A stretch of 64,000 bases of DNA from Pseudomonas fluorescens. Its GTDB lineage: Bacteria; Pseudomonadota; Gammaproteobacteria; Pseudomonadales; Pseudomonadaceae. The stretch lies in NCBI RefSeq assembly GCF_001623525.1, contig NZ_CP015225.1, forward strand, positions 5,778,501-5,842,500, given 5' to 3'. The translations under genes and the position numbers were made by a program. Position 1 is the stretch's first letter. Each line of letters opens with the position of its first letter. Under the pieces are notes generated by a model. That model worked only from the letters and a program-made list of their open reading frames with translations, did no database searches and was not told where the DNA came from. Of the stretch, positions 1 through 10,249 are shown one piece after another.

Positions 1-726
<726 letters not shown>

Positions 727-1047
727 ATGGTTGAATCACAACGAAAAGTCGCTACACCTGAGTTGTACGAAAAACTGATCGATCGTCTCGGGGTGGCCCT
801 GGACGCTGCAAGAACCGCCGGTCGCTTGCGTGATGAGCGCCCGGTAGAGCTGGAACTGCGAGGCTTGAGCCCCGCAGAGTTCGAACTGGTCAAGGCTTAC
901 CTTGAACAGGCCGGACATAACCCCCCCACCAGTGGGGCCCAGGTACTCAAGCGTCTCGAAGCGCCCCGTTCGGCCAAGGTTGTGTGGCTCAAGGACCGGA
1001 CGCCTGATAAGGATGCAGTAAAGATCCGGTCGCTGCAGTTCAAGTAA
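727..1047 (+). CDS. Conserved hypothetical small protein (106 aa)
   Basis: I do not recognise a named family. The protein is 106 residues, soluble and highly charged, with no signal peptide, membrane segment or cysteine. Its N-terminal half (about residues 10-65) looks helical, with a leucine pattern compatible with a helical bundle or short coiled coil; the C-terminus is basic. The ATG at 727 is preceded by a good purine-rich ribosome binding site (GAGGTGAGG), and base composition at third positions is GC-rich as in the neighbours, supporting a real gene. It is divergent from leuS and followed by the ElyC-type gene after about 100 bases. Function unknown. Confidence 0.75.
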   Translation: MVESQRKVATPELYEKLIDRLGVALDAARTAGRLRDERPVELELRGLSPAEFELVKAYLEQAGHNPPTSGAQVLKRLEAPRSAKVVWLKDRTPDKDAVKIRSLQFK

Positions 1048-1128
1048 AGCCGGATTCACGCGTGTCGCTTTTTTGGGTTCAAGGCTTTTTCGAATCTGTT
1101 GTCGCTTTGCGTCAACCCCCTTAGGCTT

Positions 1129-1150
1129 CGGGCATCTATGGAGATGCCCG
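1129..1150 (+). promoter_or_regulatory. Perfect hairpin abutting the start codon of the ElyC-type gene
   Basis: CGGGCATCT, loop ATGG, then AGATGCCCG form a 9-bp perfect stem that ends on the base before the ATG at 1151. The only good Shine-Dalgarno match, GGAG at 1140-1143, lies in the loop and the 3' arm, so folding would hide it. Translational control, for example by temperature or a ligand, is an inference. Confidence 0.45.
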
Positions 1151-1912
1151 ATGCCCTTTCGCTATTTCATCAAACAACTTCTATTGCCGCCCGGCATTCT
1201 TCTGCTGCTGTTGGCGCTCGCCTGGTGGTGGCGCCATTCTCGGCCGCGCCTGGCCCGCCTGTGTTTCGCCGTGGGCCTGGGCGGTTTCTGGTTGATGAGC
1301 CTGCCGGTGGTGGTGCAGTGGAGCGCCAAGGCATTGGAGCGTGAGCCGCCGCTGCTGCGCAGTGAATGGGCGACCCTGGCCCAGCGTGCCGACGCCATCG
1401 TGGTGCTGGGTTCCGGTCGCGAGCGCGGTGACCTGGCCTGGGGTTCCGACCAGCCTACCGGTGTCGGCCTCGAACGCCAGCGTTATGCGGCGCGACTGGC
1501 CAAGGCGTCGGGCTTGCCCGTGCTGACCACTGGCGGCTTGCACTACGGAACCCCGCCCAGCGAGGCCAAGTTGATGGCCGACTCGATGCTGGAGGATTTC
1601 GGCGTCAACGTGCGTTGGCAGGAAGGACGTAGCCGCACCACCTGGGAAAACGCCCAGATGAGCGCCGAGATCCTGTTGCCGGAAGGCATCAAACGGGTTG
1701 TGGTGGTGACCCAGGCGTGGCACATGCCGCGGTCGGTCTGGAGTTTCGAGCGGTCAGGATTTGAAGTGGTGCCGGCGCCTGTCGGCTTCCTGGGCCCGGA
1801 CAACGCCCGGCCACTGGGTGGCTGGATGCCGGAGTTCAAGTCGATCTGGCAGTCCGGGCAGTTGATGAATGAGGCGATGGGGTTGTTGGGGTATTGGTTG
1901 TTCTATCGCTGA
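1151..1912 (+). CDS. elyC: ElyC/SanA/YdcF-family (DUF218) inner-membrane protein
   Basis: DUF218 proteins of the ElyC branch are inner-membrane factors linked to peptidoglycan and lipid-carrier metabolism. The 253-residue product has two N-terminal membrane segments (about residues 8-25 and 36-55) followed by the DUF218 domain. It shows the family landmarks DAIVVLGSGRERG, a central VLTTGGLHYG with EAKLMADSM, then RSRTTWENA and VVVVTQAWHMPRS. Length fits E. coli ElyC (about 260). A start at 1151 gives the membrane segment directly; the upstream in-frame extension to 1073 has no family support. A hairpin overlaps the ribosome binding site. Symbol is given by homology; the paralogues SanA and YdcF are shorter. 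Confidence 0.85.
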   Translation: MPFRYFIKQLLLPPGILLLLLALAWWWRHSRPRLARLCFAVGLGGFWLMSLPVVVQWSAKALEREPPLLRSEWATLAQRADAIVVLGSGRERGDLAWGSDQPTGVGLERQRYAARLAKASGLPVLTTGGLHYGTPPSEAKLMADSMLEDFGVNVRWQEGRSRTTWENAQMSAEILLPEGIKRVVVVTQAWHMPRSVWSFERSGFEVVPAPVGFLGPDNARPLGGWMPEFKSIWQSGQLMNEAMGLLGYWLFYR

Positions 1913-1936
1913 ACGGCTTTGCGGTGAATTGTTTAT

Positions 1937-2065
1937 CTGTGGCGAGGGGATTTATCCCCGCTGGGGCGCGAAGCGCCCCCCATTCAAACTGTCTGGCACA
2001 CCACAGTGTCAGTTCTTTCTTGGGGCTGCTTCGCAGCCCAGCGGGGATAAATCCCCTCGCCACAG
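1937..2065. repeat. REPIN (inverted pair of GGGGATTTATCCCC-type REPs)
   Basis: Two REP arms face each other: CTGTGGCGAGGGGATTTATC at the left and its complement at the right, identical over 29 bases, with GC-rich inner hairpins between them. It sits between the convergent 3' ends of the ElyC-type gene and lnt, a usual place for Pseudomonas REPINs, where it may also end transcription or protect mRNA ends. Confidence 0.9.
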
Positions 2066-2080
2066 GGGCGGGAAAAGGCT

Positions 2081-3604
2081 TCAAACGGTCTTGGCCATCC
2101 GGCTCGCCATCAACGCCCAGCCCAACAGCGACAGGCACAAAATGATCAGCGGCCACGAGCGCCATTGCAGGTACGGCGTCAGGTCGTGCATCGGCACCAC
2201 TTCGCCGTACAGGATGCCACGCTCGAATTGCGGGATCTGTGCGGTGATCTGGCCGAAGGGGTTGATCAGCCCGGTGACGCCGTTGTTGGTGGCGCGGATC
2301 ATCCAGCGACCGGCTTCCAGGGCACGCATCTGGGCCATTTGCAGGTGTTGCAACGGGCCGATCGAGGTGCCGAACCAGGTGTCGTTGCTGATGGTCAGCA
2401 ACAGGTCGCTGCGCGCTGACAAGCTGGCGGCAAATTCCGGATAGACCACTTCATAGCAGATGAACGGGGCGATCTGGTAACCCTTGGCTTGCAGCAGTGG
2501 CTGGTCGGCAGGGCCCCGGGCGAAGTCCGACATGGGCAGGTCGAAGAAGGCGATCAGGCCGCGCAGGATGTCCTGCAGCGGCACGTATTCGCCAAACGGC
2601 ACGAGCTTTTGCTTCAAGTAAGTACCGTCGCCTTCGCCGGTCACGGTGATGCCGTTGAAATAGCGCTTCTCGTGGCGCACCAGTTGGCGAATCGGCACAC
2701 CGGTAATCAACGCCGAATGCCGCTCGGCGGCGAAGCTGCCCATCATGTCCAGATAGCCCTGGGCAGATTCCTTGAGCACCGGTACTGCGGTTTCCGGCCA
2801 GATCAACAGGTCGACGCGCTTGGACGCAAAACTCATGTCGCGGTACAGCGCCAACTGCGCGTTGAGCTGCTCGGGGTCCCATTTCATGCTTTGTTCGATG
2901 TTGCCCTGGATCGCCGCGACGCTCAGCGGGTCGCCCGAAGGACTGGTCCAGGCATGGCCCTTGAGGGCCAGGCCGGCCACCCATGGGCCGATCAGCAGCA
3001 TCACGCCCGCGGCGATAAAGCCCTTGCGTCCGGTGCGGATCAACCGGGGCGCGTTGTACAGCAGCGCGGCCGTCAAGGCCAGGGTGAAGGAGATCAGCCA
3101 CATCCCGCCCAGCGGCGCGAGGCCGGCCAGCGGGCCGTTGAGCTGGCTGTAGCCGGAGTACAGCCAGGGGAACCCGGTGAGGAACCAGCCGCGGAAAGCT
3201 TCCTGGCCCAACCACAGCGCGGCGAACGCCAGGGCATCGGCCAGCGGCGCCTCGTTGCGGCGCAACCAGCGTGCCCACAGCCAGGCGGGCAGGGCGAAGA
3301 ACCAGGCGATGGCGGCGATGAACAGCAGCATCAATAACCCGGCGAGCAGCACCGAGGCGCCGCCGAAGTTGTGGATGCTGACGTAGATCCAACTGGTGCC
3401 GGCACCAAACAGGCCAAAACCGAAACACCAGCCTCGGCCCAGGGCCTGGCGTGGCGAGAGCTCGCGCAGCCCGGCGTAGAACAAGCCGACCGCCAGCAAT
3501 GCCAGCGGCCAGAAGTCGAACGGCGCCAAGGCCAGGGTGGTGATCGCACCGGCCGCCATGGCCAGCAGGTTACCGGGCCAGCCGGGGCGGGTTATCCAGC
3601 GCAT
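2081..3604 (-). CDS. lnt: Apolipoprotein N-acyltransferase
   Basis: Adds the third acyl chain to the N-terminal cysteine of lipoproteins in the inner membrane, the last step before Lol export. The 507-residue product has a block of membrane helices (about residues 10-215), a periplasmic nitrilase-like domain (about 225-475) and a final helix. The catalytic Glu-Lys-Cys triad is visible in LIWPETAVPVL, YLKQKLVPFGEYVP and FICYEVVYP. Length matches family members (about 510). It is the last gene of the miaB-phoH-ybeY-ybeX-lnt block, 27 bases after ybeX. Confidence 0.97.
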   Translation of the reverse strand: MRWITRPGWPGNLLAMAAGAITTLALAPFDFWPLALLAVGLFYAGLRELSPRQALGRGWCFGFGLFGAGTSWIYVSIHNFGGASVLLAGLLMLLFIAAIAWFFALPAWLWARWLRRNEAPLADALAFAALWLGQEAFRGWFLTGFPWLYSGYSQLNGPLAGLAPLGGMWLISFTLALTAALLYNAPRLIRTGRKGFIAAGVMLLIGPWVAGLALKGHAWTSPSGDPLSVAAIQGNIEQSMKWDPEQLNAQLALYRDMSFASKRVDLLIWPETAVPVLKESAQGYLDMMGSFAAERHSALITGVPIRQLVRHEKRYFNGITVTGEGDGTYLKQKLVPFGEYVPLQDILRGLIAFFDLPMSDFARGPADQPLLQAKGYQIAPFICYEVVYPEFAASLSARSDLLLTISNDTWFGTSIGPLQHLQMAQMRALEAGRWMIRATNNGVTGLINPFGQITAQIPQFERGILYGEVVPMHDLTPYLQWRSWPLIILCLSLLGWALMASRMAKTV

Positions 3605-3631
3605 TTTTGTCCTTAGCGGGTCTCGCAGGGG

Positions 3632-4471
3632 TTATCGGCCAATGGGCGACAGGCGCAACAAGTGAATCCGACGGCTGTCGGCATTCAGGATGCGGAAGCG
3701 CCAGGAGCCGATTTCCGTGGTTTCGTTGCGCTTGGGCAGATGCCCGAACGCACTCATCACCAGGCCGCCGACGGTGTCGAACTCATCGTCGGAGAATTGG
3801 CTGTCGAAGAATTCGTTGAAGTTCTCGATCGGCGTCAGGGCCTTGATCAGGAAGTCGCCGCTGGGCAGGGGCTTGATGTAGCTGTCTTCCTCGACGTCAT
3901 GCTCGTCCTCGATGTCGCCGACGATCTGCTCAAGGACGTCTTCGATGGTGACCAGGCCGGCCACGCCGCCGTATTCGTCGATGACGATGGCCATGTGATT
4001 GTGGTTGGCGCGGAATTCACGCAGCAGCACGTTCAGGCGCTTGGACTCGGGCACGAAGGTAGCCGGGCGCAACAGGTCCTTGATGTTGAAGCTGTCGCCG
4101 TTTTCCTGAAGGATCAGCGGCAGCAGGTCCTTGGCCAGCAGCACGCCCATGACGTCGTCATGGCTCTCGCCGACCACCGGATAGCGCGAGTGAGCGGAGT
4201 CGACCACGGCGGGCAAAAATTCACGGGGGGTCTGGGTCGCCTTGATGCTGACCATCTGCGAGCGCGGGACCATGATGTCCCGGACTTGCAGGTCAGCGAC
4301 CTGGATGGCGCCTTCGACGATGGCCAGCGCTTCGCTGTCCAGCAGTTTGTTCTGGTGTGCATCGCGCAGCAGCTCCAGCAGCTCCTGGCGGTTTTTCGGC
4401 TCATGGGCAAAAGCCTGGGTGAGCTTGCCCAGCCATGACTTCTGCCCGTTGCTCGATCGATCTTCGCTCAT
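3632..4471 (-). CDS. corC: CorC/YbeX-type CBS-domain protein
   Basis: Family members affect magnesium/cobalt efflux and, in E. coli, ribosome maturation together with YbeY. The product is 279 residues and cytoplasmic. It has two CBS domains (about residues 70-190; landmarks VRDIMVPRSQMVSI and HMAIVIDEYGGVAGLVTIEDVLEQIVGDI) and a C-terminal CorC_HlyC domain (about 205-275). No N-terminal DUF21 membrane domain is present, as expected for YbeX. The ATG at 4471 gives MSEDRSSNGQKSWL, the usual start; the upstream in-frame ATG at 4600 would run back into ybeY. It lies between ybeY and lnt. Confidence 0.94.
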   Translation of the reverse strand: MSEDRSSNGQKSWLGKLTQAFAHEPKNRQELLELLRDAHQNKLLDSEALAIVEGAIQVADLQVRDIMVPRSQMVSIKATQTPREFLPAVVDSAHSRYPVVGESHDDVMGVLLAKDLLPLILQENGDSFNIKDLLRPATFVPESKRLNVLLREFRANHNHMAIVIDEYGGVAGLVTIEDVLEQIVGDIEDEHDVEEDSYIKPLPSGDFLIKALTPIENFNEFFDSQFSDDEFDTVGGLVMSAFGHLPKRNETTEIGSWRFRILNADSRRIHLLRLSPIGR

Positions 4472-4511
4472 AGCGATTACTCTGAATCCTTTGTCGTTAC
4501 AGGTTGATGTA

Positions 4512-4970
4512 TCAGTGTTCGTCGCCGGCGTAGGGGTCGGGATGACCCAGCTCTGCAAGCAACGTTCGTTCCAGTGCTTCCATTTCTTCGGCTTCGTCAT
4601 CTTCTATATGGTCGTAACCCAGTAGATGCAAGCAGCCGTGAATCACCAGATGGGCCCAGTGAGCCTCGGGGGTCTTGTCTTGTTCGGCTGCTTCACGCTC
4701 CACCACCGGGACGCAGATCACCAGATCGCCCAGCAGTGGGATGTCGAGCAGTTCGTCGGGGACGTCGGCGGGGAACGACAGCACGTTGGTGGCGTAGTCT
4801 TTCTGCCGCCAGGTGTGGTTCAGTTCACGGCCTTCGGGTTCGTCCACCAGGCGGATCGTCAGCTCCGAGTCGGCGCTGCGCTGGCGCAGGGCCAGTTCGC
4901 ACCATTGGCGGAACTGGGCTTCGCTGGGGGCGGCGTGTTCGCAGGCCACTTGCAGGTCGAGTTCAAGCAT
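4512..4970 (-). CDS. ybeY: Endoribonuclease YbeY (16S rRNA maturation)
   Basis: Single-strand endoribonuclease needed for 16S rRNA 3'-end processing and ribosome quality control. The 152-residue product carries the zinc-binding [15 protein letters not shown] motif (H3xH5xxH type) near residues 113-127, plus the conserved [20 protein letters not shown] segment. Starting at 4970 gives [10 protein letters not shown] and overlaps the end of phoH by 8 bases, suggesting translational coupling. The in-frame extension upstream lies inside phoH and is discarded. Confidence 0.96.
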   Translation of the reverse strand: MLELDLQVACEHAAPSEAQFRQWCELALRQRSADSELTIRLVDEPEGRELNHTWRQKDYATNVLSFPADVPDELLDIPLLGDLVICVPVVEREAAEQDKTPEAHWAHLVIHGCLHLLGYDHIEDDEAEEMEALERTLLAELGHPDPYAGDEH

Positions 4971-5973
4971 TGTGGCGATTGCCTTTGCCTTCGGGTGCAT
5001 CGTCGGCCTCGCGATGCTCGAAGCGCTCGTAGGCTTCGACAATGCGCTGGACCAACGGATGACGCACCACGTCCTTGGGCATGAAGTGCGTGAAACTGAT
5101 GCCCGGCACGTCCTTGAGCACCTGGATCACATGGTTCAGCCCGGACTTGGTGCCGCGGGGCAGGTCGACCTGGGTGATGTCCCCGGTGATGACGGCGGTG
5201 GAGCCGAAGCCGATGCGGGTCAGGAACATTTTCATCTGCTCGACCGTGGTGTTCTGGCTTTCGTCGAGGATGATGAAGCTGTTGTTCAGGGTCCGACCAC
5301 GCATGTAGGCCAGCGGCGCGACCTCGATGACCTGGCGCTCGATCAGCTTGGCGACGTATTCGAAGCCGAGCATTTCATACAGCGCGTCATAGAGCGGGCG
5401 CAGGTACGGGTCGATTTTCTGGGCCAGGTCGCCGGGCAGGAAACCGAGTTTTTCACCCGCTTCGACCGCCGGTCGCACCAGCAGGATACGCCGCACCTGT
5501 TCACGTTCCAGCGCATCGACGGCGCAGGCCACGGCCAGGTAGGTCTTGCCGGTACCGGCCGGGCCGATGCCGAAGTTGATGTCGTTGCCCAGGATTTCCT
5601 TCACGTAGCGCTGCTGATTCAAGCCGCGCGGGCGAATCATGCCTTTTTTCGTGCGCAGGGCCACGGCAGGTTCCGACGGGGCATGGTTGTCGAGTTCTTC
5701 GACAGCCGACTCCTGCAGGAACAGGTGGACCGTATCCGGCGACAGCTCGCTCCCCTTGGTTTCCCGGTAGAGACGGCGCAGCAGGTTTTCTGCGGAGGTG
5801 GTGTGCTTGGGTTCGCCGATCAGTTCGAACTGGTTTCCGCGATTGCGGATCTCGATGGCCAGGCGCTGTTCGATCAAGCGCAGGTGCTCGTCGAATTGCC
5901 CGCACAGATTGGCGAAGCGGCGAGCCTCAAAGGGCTCGAGAATAAAGCGATGTGGTTCGATGGGTGCGTTCAA
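4963..5973 (-). CDS. ybeZ: PhoH-family ATPase (YbeZ)
   Basis: PhoH-like P-loop ATPase of the YbeZ branch, thought to assist RNA metabolism with YbeY. The product is 336 residues. Walker A is [14 protein letters not shown] (about residues 138-151), Walker B is [11 protein letters not shown] (about 240-250), and a sensor-like [12 protein letters not shown] follows. The N-terminal 110 residues are the extension typical of YbeZ. It overlaps ybeY by 8 bases. Upstream, 215 bases containing a REPIN separate it from miaB, so it may have its own promoter. Confidence 0.95.
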   Translation of the reverse strand: MNAPIEPHRFILEPFEARRFANLCGQFDEHLRLIEQRLAIEIRNRGNQFELIGEPKHTTSAENLLRRLYRETKGSELSPDTVHLFLQESAVEELDNHAPSEPAVALRTKKGMIRPRGLNQQRYVKEILGNDINFGIGPAGTGKTYLAVACAVDALEREQVRRILLVRPAVEAGEKLGFLPGDLAQKIDPYLRPLYDALYEMLGFEYVAKLIERQVIEVAPLAYMRGRTLNNSFIILDESQNTTVEQMKMFLTRIGFGSTAVITGDITQVDLPRGTKSGLNHVIQVLKDVPGISFTHFMPKDVVRHPLVQRIVEAYERFEHREADDAPEGKGNRHNA

Positions 5974-6086
5974 GGTCGTTTTTAGCCGCCCGGGGGCAAT
6001 TAAGGTGAAATCAAGGATAACGCCAGTAGGCTGGGTGCGAAAGCTCTTAAACAGGCGAATCTGATCACAGGGCTTGGCACGGTCCT

Positions 6087-6176
6087 TGTGGGAGCGAGCT
6101 TGCTCGCGATGGGGCCCTCACATTCAACATTGATATTGACTGTCGCACCGCTATCGCGAGCAAGCTCGCTCCCACA
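6087..6176. repeat. REPIN of the GTGGGAGCGAGC type
   Basis: Arms TGTGGGAGCGAGCTTGCTCG and the exact complement ending at 6176, 24 matching bases each, separated by about 40 unrelated bases. This is the same REP class that holds the IS110 insertion near 56,640. It lies between miaB (stop at 6189) and phoH. Confidence 0.9.
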
Positions 6177-6188
6177 GGAAGTGTGGGG

Positions 6189-7517
6189 TTACTGGATCAG
6201 TGAACCGCGCAGGGAGTGCGGTTGCGCGGCGTCGATGTGCACGTCGGCGAACTGGCCGATCAGGGCCGGGGTGTCGCAGCGGAAGTTGACGATGCGGTTG
6301 TTTTCGGTCCGGCCTTGCAACTCGCCCGGGTCCTTTTTCGAGTAATCGGTCACCAGAATCCGCTGGACGGAGCCGACCATTTGTCGGCTGATCTCGAAAC
6401 CTTGCTGGTTGAGGCGATGTTGCAAGGCGTTGAGCCGCTCCTTTTTCAGTTCTTCGGGCGTGTCGTCCGCCAGGTCGGCCGCCGGAGTGCCAGGACGCTG
6501 GCTGTAGACGAAGGAATAGGAGAAGTCGAAGCCCACGTCTTCGATCAGCTTCATGGTCTGCTGGAAGTCTTTCTCGGTTTCGCCGGGGAAACCGACGATA
6601 AAGTCCGAGCTGATGCAGATCCCCGGCACTGCTGCGCGCAACTTGCGCAGCTTGGATTTGTACTCCAGCGCCGTGTGGTTGCGTTTCATGGCCGCAAGGA
6701 TCCGGTCGGAGCCCGATTGCACCGGCAGGTGCAGGTGCTTGACCAGTTCGGGGACTTCGGCGTGGGCCTGGATCAGGCTGTCGGAGAACTCCAGCGGATG
6801 AGACGTGGTGTAGCGGATGCGGTCGATGCCATCCACTGCCGCCACGACGCGGATCAGTTCGGCGAGATCCGCCAGGCGCCCGTCATGGGTCAGGCCGCGA
6901 TAGCCGTTGACGTTCTGCCCCAGCAGGGTCACTTCGCGCACGCCGTTTTCCGCCAGGTGGATGATCTCGGCGATCACGTCGTCGAATGGCCGGCTGACTT
7001 CTTCGCCGCGGGTGTAGGGCACCACGCAGAATGTGCAGTACTTGCTGCAACCTTCCATCACCGACACGTAGGCACTTGGGCCGTCGATGCGCGGTTCGGG
7101 CAGGTGGTCGAATTTTTCGATTTCCGGGAACGAAACGTCCACTTGCGGCAGCTTGGTGCTGCGGGCGGCGTCGATCATCTCCGGCAGGCGGTGCAAGGTC
7201 TGCGGGCCAAAGACCACGTCCACGTACGGCGCGCGATCACGAATGGCCGCGCCTTCCTGGCTGGCCACGCAACCGCCCACGGCGATGACCATTTCCGGGT
7301 TGGCCAACTTCAGTTCGCGCCAGCGGCCGAGCTGGGAATACACCCGGTCCTGGGCGCGTTCGCGAATCGAGCAGGTGTTGAGCAGGATCACGTCCGCGTC
7401 TTCAGCGCGGGCAGTGACTTCCAGGGCCTGGTGTTCACCCAGCAGATCGACCATGCGCGAGCTGTCGTACTCGTTCATCTGGCAACCGTGGGTTTCGATG
7501 TAAAGCTTCTTGGCCAT
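6189..7517 (-). CDS. miaB: tRNA-2-methylthio-N6-dimethylallyladenosine synthase
   Basis: Radical-SAM methylthiotransferase that converts i6A37 to ms2i6A37 in tRNAs reading UNN codons. The 442-residue product has the UPF0004 N-terminal domain (cysteines in [21 protein letters not shown] and [10 protein letters not shown]), the radical-SAM CxxxCxxC cluster motif [19 protein letters not shown] near residue 155, and a C-terminal TRAM domain with the QILVTDY-type strand. The start at 7517 gives [14 protein letters not shown]; 7529 (MTPS..) is an alternative, and neither has a clear Shine-Dalgarno. TATAAT at 7557-7552 is a possible -10. Confidence 0.95.
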   Translation of the reverse strand: MAKKLYIETHGCQMNEYDSSRMVDLLGEHQALEVTARAEDADVILLNTCSIRERAQDRVYSQLGRWRELKLANPEMVIAVGGCVASQEGAAIRDRAPYVDVVFGPQTLHRLPEMIDAARSTKLPQVDVSFPEIEKFDHLPEPRIDGPSAYVSVMEGCSKYCTFCVVPYTRGEEVSRPFDDVIAEIIHLAENGVREVTLLGQNVNGYRGLTHDGRLADLAELIRVVAAVDGIDRIRYTTSHPLEFSDSLIQAHAEVPELVKHLHLPVQSGSDRILAAMKRNHTALEYKSKLRKLRAAVPGICISSDFIVGFPGETEKDFQQTMKLIEDVGFDFSYSFVYSQRPGTPAADLADDTPEELKKERLNALQHRLNQQGFEISRQMVGSVQRILVTDYSKKDPGELQGRTENNRIVNFRCDTPALIGQFADVHIDAAQPHSLRGSLIQ

Positions 7518-7650
7518 GGACGGGGTCATCACGTGATTCAAAGAACCGCGCATTATAGGGAACAAGTCCCTGGGTTCCTACCGTTGCGCGAGCAGTGGCT
7601 ATGCTATAGTTCGCGCCCTCATTTTTACCCGCCGATGTGTTTCGCCAGCC

Positions 7651-7980
7651 ATGACCAAACGTGAAGCTCCAATCTACAAGGTGATTTTCCTCAACCAGGG
7701 CCAGGTGTTCGAAATGTACGCCAAGCAGATCTATCAAAGTGATCTGTGGGGGTTCCTGGAAGTGGAAGAATTCGTCTTTGGCGAGCGCACGCAAGTGGTC
7801 GTCGATCCGAGCGAGGAAAAGCTCAAGGCGCAGTTCGAAGGCGTGGTGCGCAGCTTCGTGCCGATGCATTCGATCGTGCGCATCGACGAAGTCGAACGCC
7901 TGGGCACCCCGAAAATCAGCGAAGCCCGCGGCGCGGTCGGCAATGTGATGCCGTTTCCGATGCCGATGCCTGAGAAGTAG
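7651..7980 (+). CDS. DUF1820 family protein
   Basis: 109-residue cytoplasmic protein matching the DUF1820 pattern found next to miaB in pseudomonads: IYKVIFLNQGQVFEMYAKQIYQSDLWGFLEVEEFVFGE, then the VDPSEEKLKAQFEGV.R.F.PMHSIVRIDEVE core. No signal peptide or membrane segment. The C-terminus ends in a short Met/Pro-rich tail. It is divergent from miaB; a TATAGT at about 7605 could be its -10, although no good -35 is seen. Biochemical role unknown. Confidence 0.9.
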   Translation: MTKREAPIYKVIFLNQGQVFEMYAKQIYQSDLWGFLEVEEFVFGERTQVVVDPSEEKLKAQFEGVVRSFVPMHSIVRIDEVERLGTPKISEARGAVGNVMPFPMPMPEK

Positions 7981-8010
7981 GCATCACGGAGTAAGGTCAA
8001 GCACAGTCCT

Positions 8011-8142
8011 TGTGGCGAGGGGATTTATCCCCGTTGGGCTGCGAAGCAGCCCCCATGCTGTTGATTCAATCTCCCAGACACACCGAGTGGCTGGTTTTTA
8101 GGGCCGCTGCGCAGCCCAGCGGGGATAAATCCCCTCACCACA
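8011..8142. repeat. REPIN (GGGGATTTATCCCC-type)
   Basis: Same class as the pair at 1937-2065. Arms start TGTGGCGAGGGGATTTATCC and end in the complement with one change (CACCACA for CGCCACA). It lies between the convergent ends of the DUF1820 gene and the SEL1-repeat gene. Confidence 0.88.
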
Positions 8143-8165
8143 GTCAGCTCTTGGCCTTGGTGGAC

Positions 8166-8720
8166 TCAGGGCAGCGGCGAAAAAGGCGTACGCCCATCGG
8201 CGTTCTGCAATTCCATCAGGTATTTGCGAAAGATTTGCCCCAGCACCTGGGTGGCCACTTCCAACTCGTCACGGGGCATTTGCTCGGCGACTTCGTCGGC
8301 GGTGTCCAGGGCTTCTTCGGCGCCGTTGACCGCGGCCATCTTCAGGACGATATAGGCCTGGACGTTGTTGGCTGGCACGCCTTCGCCATGGAAGAACATG
8401 CCGCCGAGCTTGAATTGCGCCTGGGCATGGCCTTGCAGCGAGGCTTTTTCGAAGTAGTCGAGGGCTTTCTTGAGGTCGCGCGGCGCAGCCTTGCCTTCGT
8501 AGTAGAACTCGCCCAACTCGTATTGCGCTTGTGCATCTCCTGCGTCCGCCGCTTTTTGACAGGCGTCGAGTGCCGGTGCGAGATCTTGTGGCTGGGTATT
8601 GAGCGTGCAACGGCCCAGCGCCGGGATCAACAACGAGTTACCGCCTGCCTGTGCATTCGCGAGCAGGGGCTGAAGGAGCAACAGGCAGCCCAAGGCAAGG
8701 GTGCGGCCGGTGCGGTTCAT
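8166..8720 (-). CDS. Secreted SEL1-repeat protein
   Basis: 184-residue exported protein with a signal peptide (about residues 1-24, ending ANAQA) followed by three SEL1-like alpha-alpha repeats of about 36 residues. The repeats share the A-x-x-x-L-G-x-x-Y/F-x-x-G pattern: AQYELGEFYYEGKAAPRD, AQFKLGGMFFHGEGVPAN, and a degenerate third. Such repeats form protein-binding solenoids. A start at 8720 gives the signal peptide; the longer frame to 8780 does not. AGAGG lies upstream at normal spacing. Partner and function unknown. Confidence 0.85.
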   Translation of the reverse strand: MNRTGRTLALGCLLLLQPLLANAQAGGNSLLIPALGRCTLNTQPQDLAPALDACQKAADAGDAQAQYELGEFYYEGKAAPRDLKKALDYFEKASLQGHAQAQFKLGGMFFHGEGVPANNVQAYIVLKMAAVNGAEEALDTADEVAEQMPRDELEVATQVLGQIFRKYLMELQNADGRTPFSPLP

Positions 8721-8899
8721 GGGAATCGACTTACCTCTGAGGGGCGCGCGGACCCTCCGGGGGATCCAATAAGCGCGCATTATGAAATAAGCAGGGCCAT
8801 CCTTACAAAGTCTTTACTCGTTTTTCTGCTGCGAGGGAATGCTAATAGCTGCTTCGGGCATAAATACGTAGGAAAAAGGCGGGAGGTTGTCAGCAATCG

Positions 8900-8925
8900 C
8901 TGACGCCAGCTTCAGCCAGCGTCAG
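8900..8925 (-). terminator. Hairpin downstream of hemL
   Basis: CTGACGC and GCGTCAG form a 7-bp stem, with further pairing inside, 13 bases after the hemL stop on the minus strand. There is no T-run, so it may be an mRNA-end stabiliser or Rho-assisted site rather than a classical terminator. Confidence 0.35.
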
Positions 8926-8937
8926 TTATCCACAGGC

Positions 8938-10221
8938 TTATTTCAGTGCGGCAAACGCCCGTTCGGCCGCATCGAGGGTGATCTTCAGCTCGGTCTCGCC
9001 ATGGGCGATGGAGGTGAAACCGGCTTCGAATGCGCTCGGGGCCAGGTACACGCCGCCGTCGAGCATCAGGTGGAAGAAGCGCTTGAAGCGGTCGGCGTCG
9101 CTGGCCATCACGTCTTCGAAGGTGACGATGTCATCGGCACCGCTGAAATACAGGCCGAACATGCCCCCGGCCTGGGTGGTCACGAACGGAATACCCGCCG
9201 CATCGGCGCGGACCTGCAAACCGTCGAGCAGGCGGGTGGTGTAGTCGGTCAGTTCGGCGTGGAAGCCCGGGCGGCTGATCAGGCGCAGCGTGGTCAGGCC
9301 GGCGGCCATGGCCAGCGGGTTACCCGACAAGGTGCCGGCCTGGTAGACCGGGCCCAGCGGCGCGATGCATTCCATGATCTTGCGCTTGCCGCCGAAGCAG
9401 CCCACCGGCATGCCGCCGCCGATGATCTTGCCGAAGGTACTCAGGTCCGGCGTGACACCGTAATGGGCCTGGGCGCCGCCGAGGGCCACGCGGAAACCGG
9501 TCATCACTTCATCGAAAATCAACACCACGCCATGCTGGTCGCACAGACTGCGCAGGCCTTCGAGGAAACCCGGTGCCGGCGGCACGCAGTTCATGTTGCC
9601 GGCCACTGGCTCGACGATGATGCACGCCACTTCCTGGCCGACTTCGCCGAGCATCTTCTCGACTTCTTCGAGGTCGTTGAATGGCAGGGTCAGGGTGTGT
9701 TTGGCGAACGCTGCCGGTACGCCTGCCGAGCTCGGCACGCCCTGGGTCAATGCGCCAGAACCGGCCTTGACCAGCAGGCTGTCGGAGTGGCCGTGGTAGC
9801 AGCCTTCGAACTTGATGATGCTGTCGCGGCCGGTAAAACCCCGCGCCAGGCGGATCGCGCTCATGGTCGCCTCGGTGCCGGAGCTGACCATGCGCACCAT
9901 TTCCATCGACGGCACGATCGAGCAGACCAGGTCGGCCATCTCGGTTTCCATCGCGGTCGGGGCGCCGTAGGAGAGGCCGTGTACCAGTTGCTTGCGCACC
10001 GCATCCAGCACGTCCGGATGGCTGTGGCCGAGGATCATCGGGCCCCAGGAGCCGACATAATCCACATAGCGCTTGTCGTCTTCGTCGGTGACGTACGCGC
10101 CTTCGGCGTGCTTGAAGAACAGCGGGGTGCCGCCGACGCTCTTGAACGCACGAACGGGCGAGTTCACGCCGCCGGGGATGTGTTTCTGGGCATTGGCAAA
10201 CAGGGTTTCGGAACGGGACAT
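8938..10221 (-). CDS. hemL: Glutamate-1-semialdehyde 2,1-aminomutase
   Basis: PLP enzyme making 5-aminolevulinate from glutamate-1-semialdehyde, the second step of C5 haem synthesis. The 427-residue product starts [26 protein letters not shown]. It carries the lysine that binds PLP in [18 protein letters not shown] (about residue 265) and the EPVAGNMN and DEVMTGFR fold-type I landmarks. Length equals the family norm. The start at 10221 is canonical; the longer frame to 10272 overruns toward thiE. It lies downstream of thiD-thiE in the same direction, 28 bases after thiE, so the three are probably co-transcribed. Confidence 0.97.
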   Translation of the reverse strand: MSRSETLFANAQKHIPGGVNSPVRAFKSVGGTPLFFKHAEGAYVTDEDDKRYVDYVGSWGPMILGHSHPDVLDAVRKQLVHGLSYGAPTAMETEMADLVCSIVPSMEMVRMVSSGTEATMSAIRLARGFTGRDSIIKFEGCYHGHSDSLLVKAGSGALTQGVPSSAGVPAAFAKHTLTLPFNDLEEVEKMLGEVGQEVACIIVEPVAGNMNCVPPAPGFLEGLRSLCDQHGVVLIFDEVMTGFRVALGGAQAHYGVTPDLSTFGKIIGGGMPVGCFGGKRKIMECIAPLGPVYQAGTLSGNPLAMAAGLTTLRLISRPGFHAELTDYTTRLLDGLQVRADAAGIPFVTTQAGGMFGLYFSGADDIVTFEDVMASDADRFKRFFHLMLDGGVYLAPSAFEAGFTSIAHGETELKITLDAAERAFAALK

Positions 10222-10249
10222 GGTTGGGCTCTCGAAAACGGAAAATAGA

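Noticed and set aside
8926-8934. Perfect DnaA-box sequence TTATCCACA, also at 45939-45947.
   Set aside because: Single isolated boxes far from dnaA-type genes and without AT-rich unwinding repeats; not an origin.
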